The position numbers and the translations under genes were made by a program. Below are positions 30,262 through 39,142 of a stretch of 64,000 bases of DNA, piece by piece. Source of the stretch: JBMOMT01 sp049324835 (GTDB lineage: Bacteria; Chloroflexota; Anaerolineae; CAYNKW01); contig JBMOMT010000011.1 in the NCBI GenBank assembly GCA_049324835.1, positions 1-64,000 on the forward strand, written 5' to 3'. How positions within the stretch are numbered: position 1 is the stretch's first letter; each line of letters opens with the position of its first letter. The notes below the pieces were generated by a model, which did no database searches, was not told the origin of the DNA, and saw only the letters and a list, made by a program, of their open reading frames with translations.

Positions 30262-32769
30262 TCATGGCCCTGGGTAACGCCTGAGCGCCAGCGGCAGGTA
30301 ATAAAAATAGGTGTCCGTTTCTTCTGCCTGGCTCACCTGGACTGTTTGCGTGGCGCCGTCCTCCAGACCGTCGCCATCCTTCACCAACAGAGCGACCGTG
30401 TAGGTATCCGAAAGCCCAAAGGTATGGGTGATCACCTTGACGGTCGACCAGTCGGTGTCCCAGAGTCCATCGTTTTCCCAGTCCCAGCGCACCTGGAGCT
30501 GCGCCGATGACGTCTGGACGTCTTGGCTGCCAGAGGCGTCAAAGGTGAAAACCGTTTGGGTGGTTCCTGTCGCCGGATCGACCGTAAAGGTTGCCGTGGG
30601 GGGGCTGCCGCCGGCCTGCACCGTGACCGAATGGCTGATGGCATCGGTTGCTCCCTGCCCGTCACGAACCTGCATCGCGATCAAGTAGGTGTTGGACACG
30701 TCAAAAGTATGCGCGATCTGTTTGGTGGTGGAAAAGGTTGTATCCCAATTGCCGTCGTTCTCCCAGTCCCAACGCACCTGGAGCTCTGCCTGGGGCGTTT
30801 CATAGTCGTCGGAGGCCGAGGCATCGAACTGAAAGGCGGTGGCGGTGGTGCCAGAGGTGGGCAGCACGCCAAAAGCCGCTGTGGGCGGCGTATTGTCGAC
30901 GGCGACCGTGGCTGTGGCCACATCGCGCAGGTCTACCGCATCGCGCACCTCCAGGGCCACGTTATAGCTGCCCGGCTGATCGAAGGTGTGGGTGATCGTT
31001 TGGGTCGTGGACCAGTCGGTATCCCACACGGCGTCGCCTTCCCAATCCCAGCGCACCTGTAACTGATCGGATGGGGTCTGAGCATCGTTGCTGCCAGAGG
31101 CATCAAAATCAAAGACGGTGTCGATGGCGCCCGATGTGGGATCGGCAGCAAGCGCTGCCTCTGGCGGCGTCTCGGAGGTAGCCTGGAAAGTGAGGGTATA
31201 ACCGGTCACCTCGTCGGCGTCGCCGAGGTTGACCACGATGGCCGCCACCTGGTCGTAGGCTGTCGGATCGATCACCACCAGCGTGCCGTGGAGGGCGGTG
31301 AGGGTCACCGGTTTGATCGTCACCTGATCGCCCTGGCGCAGCGCGCCCCAAACGGCATAGTCGATGCCGCTATTACCCTGGAAGGCCATCGAAAAACTGT
31401 GGGTGGCGCTGATGACCCAGTATTCCACGGCGTGTTTCTCGAGATGATACTCGTTGCCATCGTCGTAACTATTGTACGAGACAGTGGTGCCGGTAAAGGG
31501 CACATACCCCTCTATTTCGACGCTGCCCACCTCGGCGCGGTAGCCGTCGGCCTCCTGGTAGGTGTAGGGCGCGTTCTGTGGCAGCGAGGAGAGGGCATAG
31601 TTGGCCGCAGCAAAACGGGCAAACACGGTCTCAAAATCGGCGCCCGTCTCCACCAGTGCGGCATCGACGGCGGCGACGCTATCGGTGAACACGGTGTGCT
31701 CCCAGACACTTTTTAACGTGCCCTGCCCGCCGTGGTGCTCCGAGATGTAACGAGCGAAAATCCAGCGGCCATACTCCAGCCCAAACGCCTCCAGGGCGTG
31801 ATCCGGGTAATCGAACCAATGGGCCAGGAATTGGTAATTGTCGTTGATGTCGTCGAAAACCTCGTCTTCCATCCAGGTAGCGGTGGCCTCTTGCAGCCAC
31901 AGCGCCTCTGTTTCGTCGTAACCCACCTGGATGGCGTGGTTAAACTCGTGGGCAAACGTCACCTGGATCAACTGCCGCTTGTCGCCGGCGATGGCCCGAA
32001 AATCGTTTTCCAACACCAGATAGCTGTAATAGGCGTTGGTCTCGGTCACGGCGGGTGAGTTGGGGTTATCACCCACGAAACCGCCCGCAGGCTGGGTGTA
32101 GCCGTAAAAGCCAGAGATGTTTTTGAGATAAACGTCGTAGCGGCTATCGCCGCCTTCGCCGTCGTCCGGGGGCGGCTGCAACCAGCCCATGGTGTCGATC
32201 TCGGCCACCCAGACCGTCTCCGCGTCCCCGGCCACCCAATCGACGTAATCGGGCACGCCGTTGGCCGGGTTGATGTCGACCTCCGGCTCGTGGACGGCGT
32301 CGGTGCCGGTGACGGTATAGTGAACGACAAAGTGAGCCGTGGCAAGGGTCTGCTCAGCCACCAACGTGGGCCGGTCCTGAGCCTGCACGCTCACCTCTCC
32401 GGGCCGGGGCGGCGGCGGCAGAAACTCGGCCAGCAACGCCTGCGTTTGCGGGCTGAGGTCATACCAACTGCGCGCCGCCTGGATCAAGATCAGCGTGGCG
32501 CTACGAAAAGGGGTCTGGCTCTGGAACTCGGCGGGCAGTCGCTCCGGGGCAAAGACAGCATAAACCTGATACAGCAAGGCGGTCTCGAAATCGATCTCGC
32601 CCCGCTGGTAGGCTTGCTGGATGAGCGCCACGCTGGACGGGCGCTCTTCCTGGGCGATGCTCTGACCATGCAACAGCGCCAACAGGCTCAGGCTCATCAG
32701 AACAGCCAGGCCCAGGGTAAAACTCAGCTTGATGAGACCGTTTCTGCCTGGGAAAAAAGAAGGCATCAT
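30262..32769 (-). CDS. Secreted HExxH metallopeptidase-like protein with three PKD domains
   Basis: An 835-residue exported protein. A signal peptide (about 1-40, LIKLSFTLGLAVLMSLSLLALLHGQSIAQ) is followed by a peptidase domain with FAHEFNHAIQVGYDETEALWLQEATATWMED, that is HEFNH plus a downstream Glu. Three tandem PKD-type repeats follow from about residue 535, each with FDxDASGS-like, QVRWDWExDxxWDT and THTFxxxxxY motifs. The end YFYYLPLALRRYPGP carries the YLPLxLR tail I associate with secreted Chloroflexota proteins. It probably degrades extracellular proteins; PKD domains commonly mediate substrate binding. AGGAGCACAGTGGT precedes ATG 32769 (a second ATG follows directly). Confidence 0.8.
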   Translation of the reverse strand: MMPSFFPGRNGLIKLSFTLGLAVLMSLSLLALLHGQSIAQEERPSSVALIQQAYQRGEIDFETALLYQVYAVFAPERLPAEFQSQTPFRSATLILIQAARSWYDLSPQTQALLAEFLPPPPRPGEVSVQAQDRPTLVAEQTLATAHFVVHYTVTGTDAVHEPEVDINPANGVPDYVDWVAGDAETVWVAEIDTMGWLQPPPDDGEGGDSRYDVYLKNISGFYGYTQPAGGFVGDNPNSPAVTETNAYYSYLVLENDFRAIAGDKRQLIQVTFAHEFNHAIQVGYDETEALWLQEATATWMEDEVFDDINDNYQFLAHWFDYPDHALEAFGLEYGRWIFARYISEHHGGQGTLKSVWEHTVFTDSVAAVDAALVETGADFETVFARFAAANYALSSLPQNAPYTYQEADGYRAEVGSVEIEGYVPFTGTTVSYNSYDDGNEYHLEKHAVEYWVISATHSFSMAFQGNSGIDYAVWGALRQGDQVTIKPVTLTALHGTLVVIDPTAYDQVAAIVVNLGDADEVTGYTLTFQATSETPPEAALAADPTSGAIDTVFDFDASGSNDAQTPSDQLQVRWDWEGDAVWDTDWSTTQTITHTFDQPGSYNVALEVRDAVDLRDVATATVAVDNTPPTAAFGVLPTSGTTATAFQFDASASDDYETPQAELQVRWDWENDGNWDTTFSTTKQIAHTFDVSNTYLIAMQVRDGQGATDAISHSVTVQAGGSPPTATFTVDPATGTTQTVFTFDASGSQDVQTSSAQLQVRWDWENDGLWDTDWSTVKVITHTFGLSDTYTVALLVKDGDGLEDGATQTVQVSQAEETDTYFYYLPLALRRYPGP
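30330..31170 (-). repeat. Three tandem PKD-encoding repeats
   Basis: Three units of about 270-290 bases within the peptidase gene share stretches such as TCCCAGTCCCAGCGCACCTG on the plus strand. The DNA similarity is high enough that recombination could change the repeat number. Confidence 0.65.
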
Positions 32770-32836
32770 ACCACTGTGCTCCTACCGCACACCGACCATA
32801 AACGCCGCAGTACAAGCCGGCAGCCAATGAAAGATG

Positions 32837-32868
32837 GGCCAAGCCCACACAGGCGTGCGGGCTTGGCC
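32837..32868. terminator. Hairpin downstream of the second peptidase
   Basis: GGCCAAGCCC (32837-32846) and GGGCTTGGCC (32859-32868) are perfectly complementary with a 12-base loop. It lies between two co-directional minus-strand genes. Confidence 0.45.
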
Positions 32869-32890
32869 GGGTGTATCATGTTTCGATTGA

Positions 32891-32917
32891 GAGGTGAGAG
32901 GCATGGCCTCTCACCTC
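32891..32917 (-). terminator. 12-bp hairpin just after the 32925-34952 gene
   Basis: GAGGTGAGAGGC and GCCTCTCACCTC are exact complements around a 3-base loop, 7 bases after the stop codon of the upstream minus-strand gene. No T run follows, so it may act as an RNA-stabilising 3' stem rather than a strict terminator. Confidence 0.5.
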
Positions 32918-32924
32918 GATCGGC

Positions 32925-34952
32925 TTACCATTCCCACGGATAGCTGATCTTGTACTCGTACGGGCCGTAAAAGGTGGCGTACTCTTCTGGCATCTCCAGG
33001 GAGACCAGCAGCACGGCGTAGCCGCCCAGGCGGACGATGCCCGCCAAAAAGCCAGCGCCCTCTTCGGTCACGTCGTCGATGTACATGTCACGCACGATAT
33101 AGTGCATCTGGCCGTTCTTCTGGTACATGCCGACCAGCGTCACCGAAAAGTCGAGATCGACCGGCTGCACTTCGGTGATGTCCATGAAGGGCTCGGCGCT
33201 GGAGCCATCGGAGATGAGAGCGCCATCGACGTAGACGTTATCGACCCACCAGCCGCCATAGTGGGTGGCCCAGTCGGTGACCAGGCGCAGACCGATCAGG
33301 ATATCCTGGCCGGCGTAGGCGCTGAGGTCGTAGCTCAGGGTAACCCACTCGGTGATGTAGCTGGTCAGGCCGGGCAGGTTGGCGATCACTTTGGGATGGG
33401 CGTTGGGGTCGTAATCGTAAATGGAGTAGCCCTCGTTGTCCGCCAGACTGGTCCAGGTGGCGCCGCCGTCGATAGAAACCTGCACGAAGCCAAAGTCCCA
33501 GTAGTCTTCCAGGTCCCACAGCGCATCGAAGGTGAGCGTGCCGCCGCCGGCTGCCTCAAAGATGGCCCAGTTGTCCACCAGGTCGCCGGTGCCGCTCCAC
33601 AGCACGTCGCCGTCGGAGGTCCAGGGCGAGTCGGTGATGAATACGTCGTCGCCGTTGAACTTGAGCATCTTGAGGTGGGCCGGGTCGGTGATCTTGATGT
33701 AATCGGTGCCCCAGGGCGGCGCGCCGGGGGTATCGTAGGCCTCAGGAGTATCCACATCGACGTGGACTTCGGCATTTTGGAACTCGTAGGGATGCACCCA
33801 GCCGCCGCCGCGACCCAGCTTGCCCCACGGGAAGAAGGGGATCTTGAAGGCCTTGTGGGAGTCGATCAGGGTGGCGACGCGGAAGTTACGAAAGACCTTG
33901 GAGAAGGTGGCATCGTAACCAAAGGCGGCAAACTGTTCTTCCACGCTGGCGATGCCGTTGGTCTCACTGGTGGCCACAGCCTGGATAAAGGGCCCGCCGC
34001 CAAAGTGCTCGTAGAGGTAGAGCGTCCACAGGTAGACCAGGCCATAGTCCGAGAGGATCTCGACGCCGGGCTGATCACCCCACCAAACCAGCGAGTTCTC
34101 CGGCCAATCGACGAAGGAGGAGAACTGGTCCTCGCCCGCCACGTAGCCACACAGCCACTCGGCGAACATGGACATGCCCTCGTTGAGCCAGCTTTCCTCA
34201 TCAGAGTCGTTGTCGTCGTGGATCAGGTGCTGGAACTCGTGGGCAAAGACGCCTTCGTAGAGGTAGGGCCGGGAGCCATCGGGGCCGACGCGGTTGGCCC
34301 AGTCGTAGGCATCGATGGTCATCATGTTGCGGTCAAAGTAGGCCTCGTAGGTAGGGGAATAGAAACCGGCGATGTAGGCGCCGTAGGTGGGATCGTAATA
34401 GTTGTCGTCGCGCACGTTGTCGATCATGACGGCCACTTTGTCGCCGTCATAGTAGCCCTCAGGCACGTAGCCCCAGGCCACCAGCAGCGCGTTGGAGCCG
34501 TCGTGATAGTCGGGCATGCCAAAGAACTCAGAGTCGGTGGGATAGATGTTGTTGTCGAACTCGGCCAGCAGGTAGTCGATCTGATCCTGGGTGACGACAG
34601 GCGTGGTACGCGGGTCGCCAACGGGCCAGGAGAGATCGGTGGCTACCCACACCTCGCCGTAGGTGCCCACGGCCTTGAGCTCGTAGTCTGTGAAGTAATA
34701 GTAGCCGTTGTAGTCATCCAGCGCCAGCCAGGTGACGACGTCGCCGGGCACATAGTCCATGACCTCGGCGCGACGGCCCAGAGGCATGTCCGGCGCCTGG
34801 CCCAGATCATAGTTACCCTTGCGGATCTTGGCGCCCAGGTCGACGGGCTTGGGGTCCGGCAGGTCCGGGCCCTGGGCGGCTGCCGGCAACACACCGACGA
34901 GACTCATCAGCAATGCAACCAGCATCAATACGGATAGTATCTTGTTGCGCAT
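32925..34952 (-). CDS. Secreted immune-inhibitor-A-like (M6-type) metallopeptidase
   Basis: A 675-residue exported peptidase. Signal peptide about 1-27 (LSVLMLVALLMSLVGVLPAAAQG). The catalytic motif FAHEFQHLIHDDNDSDEESW LNEG gives HExxH with the third ligand Glu in the NEG stretch, as in M6-like and related gluzincin-type proteins. The C-terminal half is beta-rich with Asp/Trp/Gly repeats (IDGGATWTSLADNEG, AYAGQDILIGLRLVTDW) like the immune inhibitor A accessory domain. ATG 34952 is preferred over an ATG five codons upstream because GGGGAGGAAGGAA sits just before it. It probably acts on extracellular proteins. It is followed by the PKD-containing peptidase. Confidence 0.82.
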   Translation of the reverse strand: MRNKILSVLMLVALLMSLVGVLPAAAQGPDLPDPKPVDLGAKIRKGNYDLGQAPDMPLGRRAEVMDYVPGDVVTWLALDDYNGYYYFTDYELKAVGTYGEVWVATDLSWPVGDPRTTPVVTQDQIDYLLAEFDNNIYPTDSEFFGMPDYHDGSNALLVAWGYVPEGYYDGDKVAVMIDNVRDDNYYDPTYGAYIAGFYSPTYEAYFDRNMMTIDAYDWANRVGPDGSRPYLYEGVFAHEFQHLIHDDNDSDEESWLNEGMSMFAEWLCGYVAGEDQFSSFVDWPENSLVWWGDQPGVEILSDYGLVYLWTLYLYEHFGGGPFIQAVATSETNGIASVEEQFAAFGYDATFSKVFRNFRVATLIDSHKAFKIPFFPWGKLGRGGGWVHPYEFQNAEVHVDVDTPEAYDTPGAPPWGTDYIKITDPAHLKMLKFNGDDVFITDSPWTSDGDVLWSGTGDLVDNWAIFEAAGGGTLTFDALWDLEDYWDFGFVQVSIDGGATWTSLADNEGYSIYDYDPNAHPKVIANLPGLTSYITEWVTLSYDLSAYAGQDILIGLRLVTDWATHYGGWWVDNVYVDGALISDGSSAEPFMDITEVQPVDLDFSVTLVGMYQKNGQMHYIVRDMYIDDVTEEGAGFLAGIVRLGGYAVLLVSLEMPEEYATFYGPYEYKISYPWEW

Positions 34953-35089
34953 TTCCTTCCTCCCCATTGAATTGAACGAATTGAAAGTTTGTTGAAAGGT
35001 TCGACGCCAATTCGGATGTTACCACTTGAACGGTTCTCGTTATCACCTCCTCTCCAATTTTGGTCGTCGCCAGATCGCCGGAGCCGATC

Positions 35090-36241
35090 TCAGAAGCCAA
35101 AAGCCATCAGCTCAAAACGGGCGATGCCGCTGTAGGGTTGCTCGATCAGCACCTCAAAAGAGGCTGTCTGTCCAGGCCCCAGGGATGCGGCAGGCAAAAA
35201 ATCGTAACCGACGTTCACCACCTTACCATCGGCGTTGTAGAGCGTGGCCGTGACCTGAGCGTAGGTGGAAAGCGCATCGCCGGGGTTGCGGATGTCACCC
35301 GTGATGCGGTAAGGCACGCCAGGGGTCTCGACAACGTTCAGCACCTCCAGGTCGCGCCACGCCGGCAGACCGGTTGGCTCTCCCTCCACGGCGATCTCGT
35401 AGCGCGTAAAGGCGTACGGGATGTCTGCTTCCAGGCTAAAAGGCACCCGGCCGCCCTGCGGCAACACCTGCACGATGGGCGCCGTGATCTGCTCATCGAC
35501 CTGGACATCGTTGTCGAAAAAAGCGATCGTCAGCAGCACATCCTGCTGATTGCTGCCGGTGTTGTTGTAAAGCTCACCCAGGACGTTGACCCAGCCACGG
35601 GCATCGGTGTAGGCTGTGTCGTTCCACACGTGCCAGCCAGGCTCTATGGTGGGCGTGGGCGATGCTGTGGCCGTGGGGGTGTCGGTGGGTGTGGGCGTGG
35701 GCGTCGATGTCGCTGTGGGCAGTGGGGTGTCGGTTGCCGTTGGCGTAGCGGTGGCAGTCGGAGTGTCGGTGGCGAGCGGCGTGCCGGTCGGTGTGGCCAT
35801 GACCGTCCAGATGGCCGTGGCCGTCCGGGTGGGACTAGCCGGCTGTGGCGTAAAGGTCAGGGTGGGCACGAGTGTGTCTGTGGGCGTTGGTGTGATGGTC
35901 GGCGTGGCAGAAGGCGTGTAGGTCGGTTCGCCAGGTCTGGGTGTTGGCACCGGTGTAAAGGTATCGGTCGCTGTGGGCGAAAGCGTCGGCGTCGGCGTAT
36001 CGATTTTCACAGGCGTCTCGACAATATCCTCTGTGGGCGAGGGAACCACTGCCCGCGTCGGCGTGACAAAAGCCAGGGCTGGCGTCTCGGTCGCTCCGGT
36101 TGGGCGGGGAGTCTTGGTGGGTGTGGGTGTGTACGCAGCACCACCCGACAGATAATCACCTGCCAGGAGCGCCGCAACGATTATCATTCCAACGATCACC
36201 ACCACCAAACCGACCAGCGATCCTGCTTTCGTTGATCTCAA
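35090..36241 (-). CDS. Membrane-anchored FxLYD-like protein with Thr/Pro-rich stalk
   Basis: A 383-residue protein from TTG 36241, which follows GGGGGTGACTGC; an ATG at 36262 in the same frame is an alternative without Shine-Dalgarno. One N-terminal membrane helix (SLVGLVVVIVGMIIVAALLAGDYL) is followed by about 165 residues of TPTP/TATPT repeats and then two beta-sandwich-like domains of the FxLYD type (WVNVLGELYNNTGSNQQDVLLTIAFFD; YRITGDIRNPGDALSTYAQVTATLYNADGKVV). It is probably anchored in the membrane with its domains displayed beyond the wall. The function is unknown. A -10 box at 36302-36297 lies upstream. Confidence 0.72.
   Translation of the reverse strand: MRSTKAGSLVGLVVVIVGMIIVAALLAGDYLSGGAAYTPTPTKTPRPTGATETPALAFVTPTRAVVPSPTEDIVETPVKIDTPTPTLSPTATDTFTPVPTPRPGEPTYTPSATPTITPTPTDTLVPTLTFTPQPASPTRTATAIWTVMATPTGTPLATDTPTATATPTATDTPLPTATSTPTPTPTDTPTATASPTPTIEPGWHVWNDTAYTDARGWVNVLGELYNNTGSNQQDVLLTIAFFDNDVQVDEQITAPIVQVLPQGGRVPFSLEADIPYAFTRYEIAVEGEPTGLPAWRDLEVLNVVETPGVPYRITGDIRNPGDALSTYAQVTATLYNADGKVVNVGYDFLPAASLGPGQTASFEVLIEQPYSGIARFELMAFGF
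35640..36130. repeat. GTGGGTGTCGG-type low-complexity tract
   Basis: About 490 bases of imperfect short repeats (units such as GGTGTGGGCGTGGGCG on the plus strand) encode the Thr/Pro stalk on the minus strand. The same DNA read on the plus strand gives spurious Gly/Val-rich open frames. Confidence 0.8.
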
Positions 36242-36296
36242 GCAGTCACCCCCATCAATCAAAACACGTACGCCGATCTAAACGGTCGGCATGACT

Positions 36297-36302
36297 ATTA
36301 TA
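36297..36302 (-). promoter_or_regulatory. -10 box for the FxLYD-like gene
   Basis: TATAAT on the minus strand, 55 bases upstream of TTG 36241; divergent from the promoter at 36395-36423. Confidence 0.5.
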
Positions 36303-36394
36303 CTACATTTTTTCGATTTTTGAACGGGAAAAACCCTCGAAAAAAGTAAGAAAATGGTTAGAAATAATCGGCGCCAGACGCTGGTAAAGCGCAG

Positions 36395-36423
36395 TTGTGG
36401 CTCTATCTCTTTGATGCTATAAT
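36395..36423 (+). promoter_or_regulatory. Promoter of the tRNA nucleotidyltransferase gene
   Basis: TTGTGG (36395-36400), 17 bases, TATAAT (36418-36423) with TG at 36415-36416. The leader is only about 12 bases and includes GGAGG. Confidence 0.65.
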
Positions 36424-36440
36424 CTGCTCTGGAGGTTCAG

Positions 36441-39107
36441 GTGCCAAAAAGATCGCGCCATACCACTATCCAGGTGATATTGACTCACGAGCACACCGAT
36501 TTTGACGGCCTGGCGAGCCTGCTGGCGGCGTCCAAGCTTTATCCCAGCGCCATTCCGGTGTTACCTCGCCGCCCCAACCGTAACCTGAGGCACTTTCTCA
36601 CCCTCTACTGGGATGTGCTGCCCTTTGTGCTGCCCGATGACCTGCCCCGCGCCCGCGTCGAGCGGGCCATCATAGTCGATACCCAATCGGTTATCACCGT
36701 CAGGGGCATGGACGCCGAAACAGAGATCCTCTTCATCGACCATCACCGCCTGGAAAGGGAACTCAAAACAGGTATGACCTTCGAGGGTGAGGAGCTGGGG
36801 GCCGTCACCACCCTGCTGGTGGAAAAAATCTTCCGTTCAGGCCTGTCGCTCACGCCTATCGAGGCGACGCTGCTCATGCTGGGCATCTATGAGGATACCG
36901 GCTCCCTCTCTTATGCCAGCACCACGCCGCGCGATATACGCGCCGCCGCCTGGCTGGCCGAGCAGGGCAGCAAACTGGATACCGTCAGCGATTTTTTGCA
37001 TTACCCGCTGTCCAACGGCCAGCGAACCCTCTACGAACAACTGCTGGAGAACAGCCACACCTACCGCTTTAACGGCCAATCGGTCGTCGTGTCGGCCGCC
37101 AGAGCCCAGGAATACGTGGAGGAAATCTCGACGCTGGCCCACAAACTGCGCGACCTGTTAGATCCCGCCGCCCTCTTTTTGCTGGTCGATCTGGGCGATC
37201 ACCTGCAATTGGTGGCCCGCTCCACCACAGAGAGCATCGACGTCTCGGCCATAGCCGCCGAGTTCGGCGGCGGCGGCCACACTCGCGCCTCGGCAGCCCT
37301 GATCCGCGGCCTCTCGTTGGACGATGCCACCAAACACCTGTTGAACATCCTCGACGAGCAAGTGCAGCCTTCGGTCACAGTGGCCCAGATCATGTCCCAT
37401 GGGGTGCACACCCTGCCACCCACCGTCACGGTGAGCATTGCCGCCGGCATGATGCAGCGTTACGGTCACGAGGGATTCCCCATCGTCCAGGAGGGCCAGG
37501 TGGTGGGCATGCTCACCCGCCGCGAGATCGACCGCGCCTTGAGCCTGGGCCTGGGAGGGGCAGCCATAGACACCTACATGCGCAAGGGCCGCATCCAGGT
37601 CTCCCCGCGCGATTCGGTGGAGCGCGTGCAGCAGGTGATGATGGAGCACGGTGTGGGACAGGTGCCGGTGGTCCAGGACGGCGAGGTGATCGGCATCGTC
37701 ACCCGCACGGATCTCATCAAACTGTGGAGCACACCGCCGCGCCGGTCGCGTCGCGAAGAGATCGCCTGGCTGATGGACGAATCGTTGCCCCCAGGGTTAT
37801 TGTCGCTGGCCCGCGAGGCCAGCGCGATGGCAGCCGATATGGGGTTCTCACTCTACTTTGTGGGTGGTTTTGTACGCGATCTGTTGCTGGGTCAACCCAA
37901 CTTTGACGCCGACCTGGTGGTGGAAGGTGATGCCATCGCCCTGGCGCGACGTCTGGCCGATGAGAAAGGAGGCCGCGTGCGCGGCCACGCCCGCTTTGGC
38001 ACGGCCAAATGGATTTTGGACGATCCGGCAGAATTCGATATCGCCTCGGTCGATTTCGTCACCGCCCGCACCGAGTTCTACCGCCATCCCTCTGCTTTGC
38101 CAGAAATAGAGCGCAGCTCCATCCGGCAAGACCTGCACCGCCGCGATTTCACCATCAACACCCTGGCCATCTGCCTCGACCCCGGCCACTGGGGTGAGCT
38201 GCTCGATTTCTACGGCGGCGAAGAAGACCTGAAACAGGGTGTCATCCGGGTGCTGCACAGCCTGAGTTTTGTCGAAGACCCCACCCGCATGTTACGCGCC
38301 GCCCGTTTTGAACAACGACTCGGCTTTCGCATCGAGCCACGCACCGAGGAGCTGATCCACAACGCCCTGGGCCTGCTGGATCGCGTCAGCGGCGAGCGCA
38401 TCCGCCACGAACTGTATCTCATCTTGCAAGAAGAAGCGCCGGAAAAAGCTCTGTGCCGCCTCACCGAACTGAACGTGCTGACACAGATTCACCCCGGCCT
38501 GCGTTGCGACGCCTGGATGGTGGAGCGTATTCAGCGGCTGCAACAGCGCACTGCCGAGTGGCACCAGGCCACCGCCCTCCTCGCCGCGCCGGAGCAAGAC
38601 AGCCCAGAGATCGACAGCCCGCCCGGCCCGGAAGAGCCATCGCCTGCGGCTGACCGGGCCCTGCTCTACCTGGCTCTGCTCACCTACCGCCTCATTCCAG
38701 GCGAACTGGAGACGCTCATCGAGCGCCTGCGCATCGTCCGCGATGACGCCGACCGGCTGCGTCAGGTGGCCCACCTGCGCCCGGTGACAGTGCAGTTGGC
38801 CCGAGAGCGGCACAAACCGAGCGAGCTGGACCGCCTGCTGCACGATTTTTCCGGCGTGGCCATCTTTGTGGCCTGGGTCGCCGGCGACTCTGCGCTGCTG
38901 AAGGACCAACTGATCCACTATTGGCGCGATCTGTGCCACGTACAACCCGAAATAGATGGCAACTATTTAAAAGGGTTGGGGCTGCAGCCAGGGCCGATCT
39001 ATAGCCGCATTCTCAATACCGTGCGCGCCGCCAAACTGGACGGCGAGGTGAAAACACGAGCCGAACAAGAAGCCCTGGTGGCGGCGTTGCTGACCGACAT
39101 GTCGTAA
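36441..39107 (+). CDS. DHH-CBS-CBS-tRNA nucleotidyltransferase (CCA/A-adding type)
   Basis: An 888-residue multidomain enzyme. DHH phosphoesterase part: ILTHEHTDFDGLASLLAASKL, IVDTQ, LFIDHHRLE, and the DHHA1 signature EFGGGGHTRASAA (to about residue 305). Two CBS domains follow (about 310-430). The class II nucleotidyltransferase head has FVGGFVRDLLLGQPNFDADLVVEGD with the metal Asp pair and RRDFTINTLAI, then DPTRMLRAARFEQRLGF and the RNA-binding helices. It adds A or CCA to tRNA 3' ends. A similar fusion occurs in the A-adding enzymes of Aquifex and Deinococcus, so an A-only role with a separate CC-adding enzyme elsewhere is possible. GTG 36441 follows GGAGGTTCAG. Confidence 0.9.
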   Translation: MPKRSRHTTIQVILTHEHTDFDGLASLLAASKLYPSAIPVLPRRPNRNLRHFLTLYWDVLPFVLPDDLPRARVERAIIVDTQSVITVRGMDAETEILFIDHHRLERELKTGMTFEGEELGAVTTLLVEKIFRSGLSLTPIEATLLMLGIYEDTGSLSYASTTPRDIRAAAWLAEQGSKLDTVSDFLHYPLSNGQRTLYEQLLENSHTYRFNGQSVVVSAARAQEYVEEISTLAHKLRDLLDPAALFLLVDLGDHLQLVARSTTESIDVSAIAAEFGGGGHTRASAALIRGLSLDDATKHLLNILDEQVQPSVTVAQIMSHGVHTLPPTVTVSIAAGMMQRYGHEGFPIVQEGQVVGMLTRREIDRALSLGLGGAAIDTYMRKGRIQVSPRDSVERVQQVMMEHGVGQVPVVQDGEVIGIVTRTDLIKLWSTPPRRSRREEIAWLMDESLPPGLLSLAREASAMAADMGFSLYFVGGFVRDLLLGQPNFDADLVVEGDAIALARRLADEKGGRVRGHARFGTAKWILDDPAEFDIASVDFVTARTEFYRHPSALPEIERSSIRQDLHRRDFTINTLAICLDPGHWGELLDFYGGEEDLKQGVIRVLHSLSFVEDPTRMLRAARFEQRLGFRIEPRTEELIHNALGLLDRVSGERIRHELYLILQEEAPEKALCRLTELNVLTQIHPGLRCDAWMVERIQRLQQRTAEWHQATALLAAPEQDSPEIDSPPGPEEPSPAADRALLYLALLTYRLIPGELETLIERLRIVRDDADRLRQVAHLRPVTVQLARERHKPSELDRLLHDFSGVAIFVAWVAGDSALLKDQLIHYWRDLCHVQPEIDGNYLKGLGLQPGPIYSRILNTVRAAKLDGEVKTRAEQEALVAALLTDMS

Positions 39108-39142
39108 GGACGAGCGGCCAGTCATCCTCTGTGTGGCTTGCG

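Noticed and set aside
33102..34937. 611-codon plus-strand frame opposite the M6-like peptidase
   Set aside because: Antisense shadow with Val/Gly/Asp bias; the minus strand carries the signal peptide and HEFQH motif.
34953..35089. GAGGAGGTG ribosome-site-like sequence between the FxLYD-like gene and the secreted peptidase
   Set aside because: The frame after it has no ATG and runs into the peptidase gene out of frame; no leader peptide can be supported.
35616..36155. Tandem GTGGG-type units resembling a CRISPR or VNTR array
   Set aside because: The units are irregular, without constant spacers, and are fully explained by the Thr/Pro stalk coded on the minus strand.
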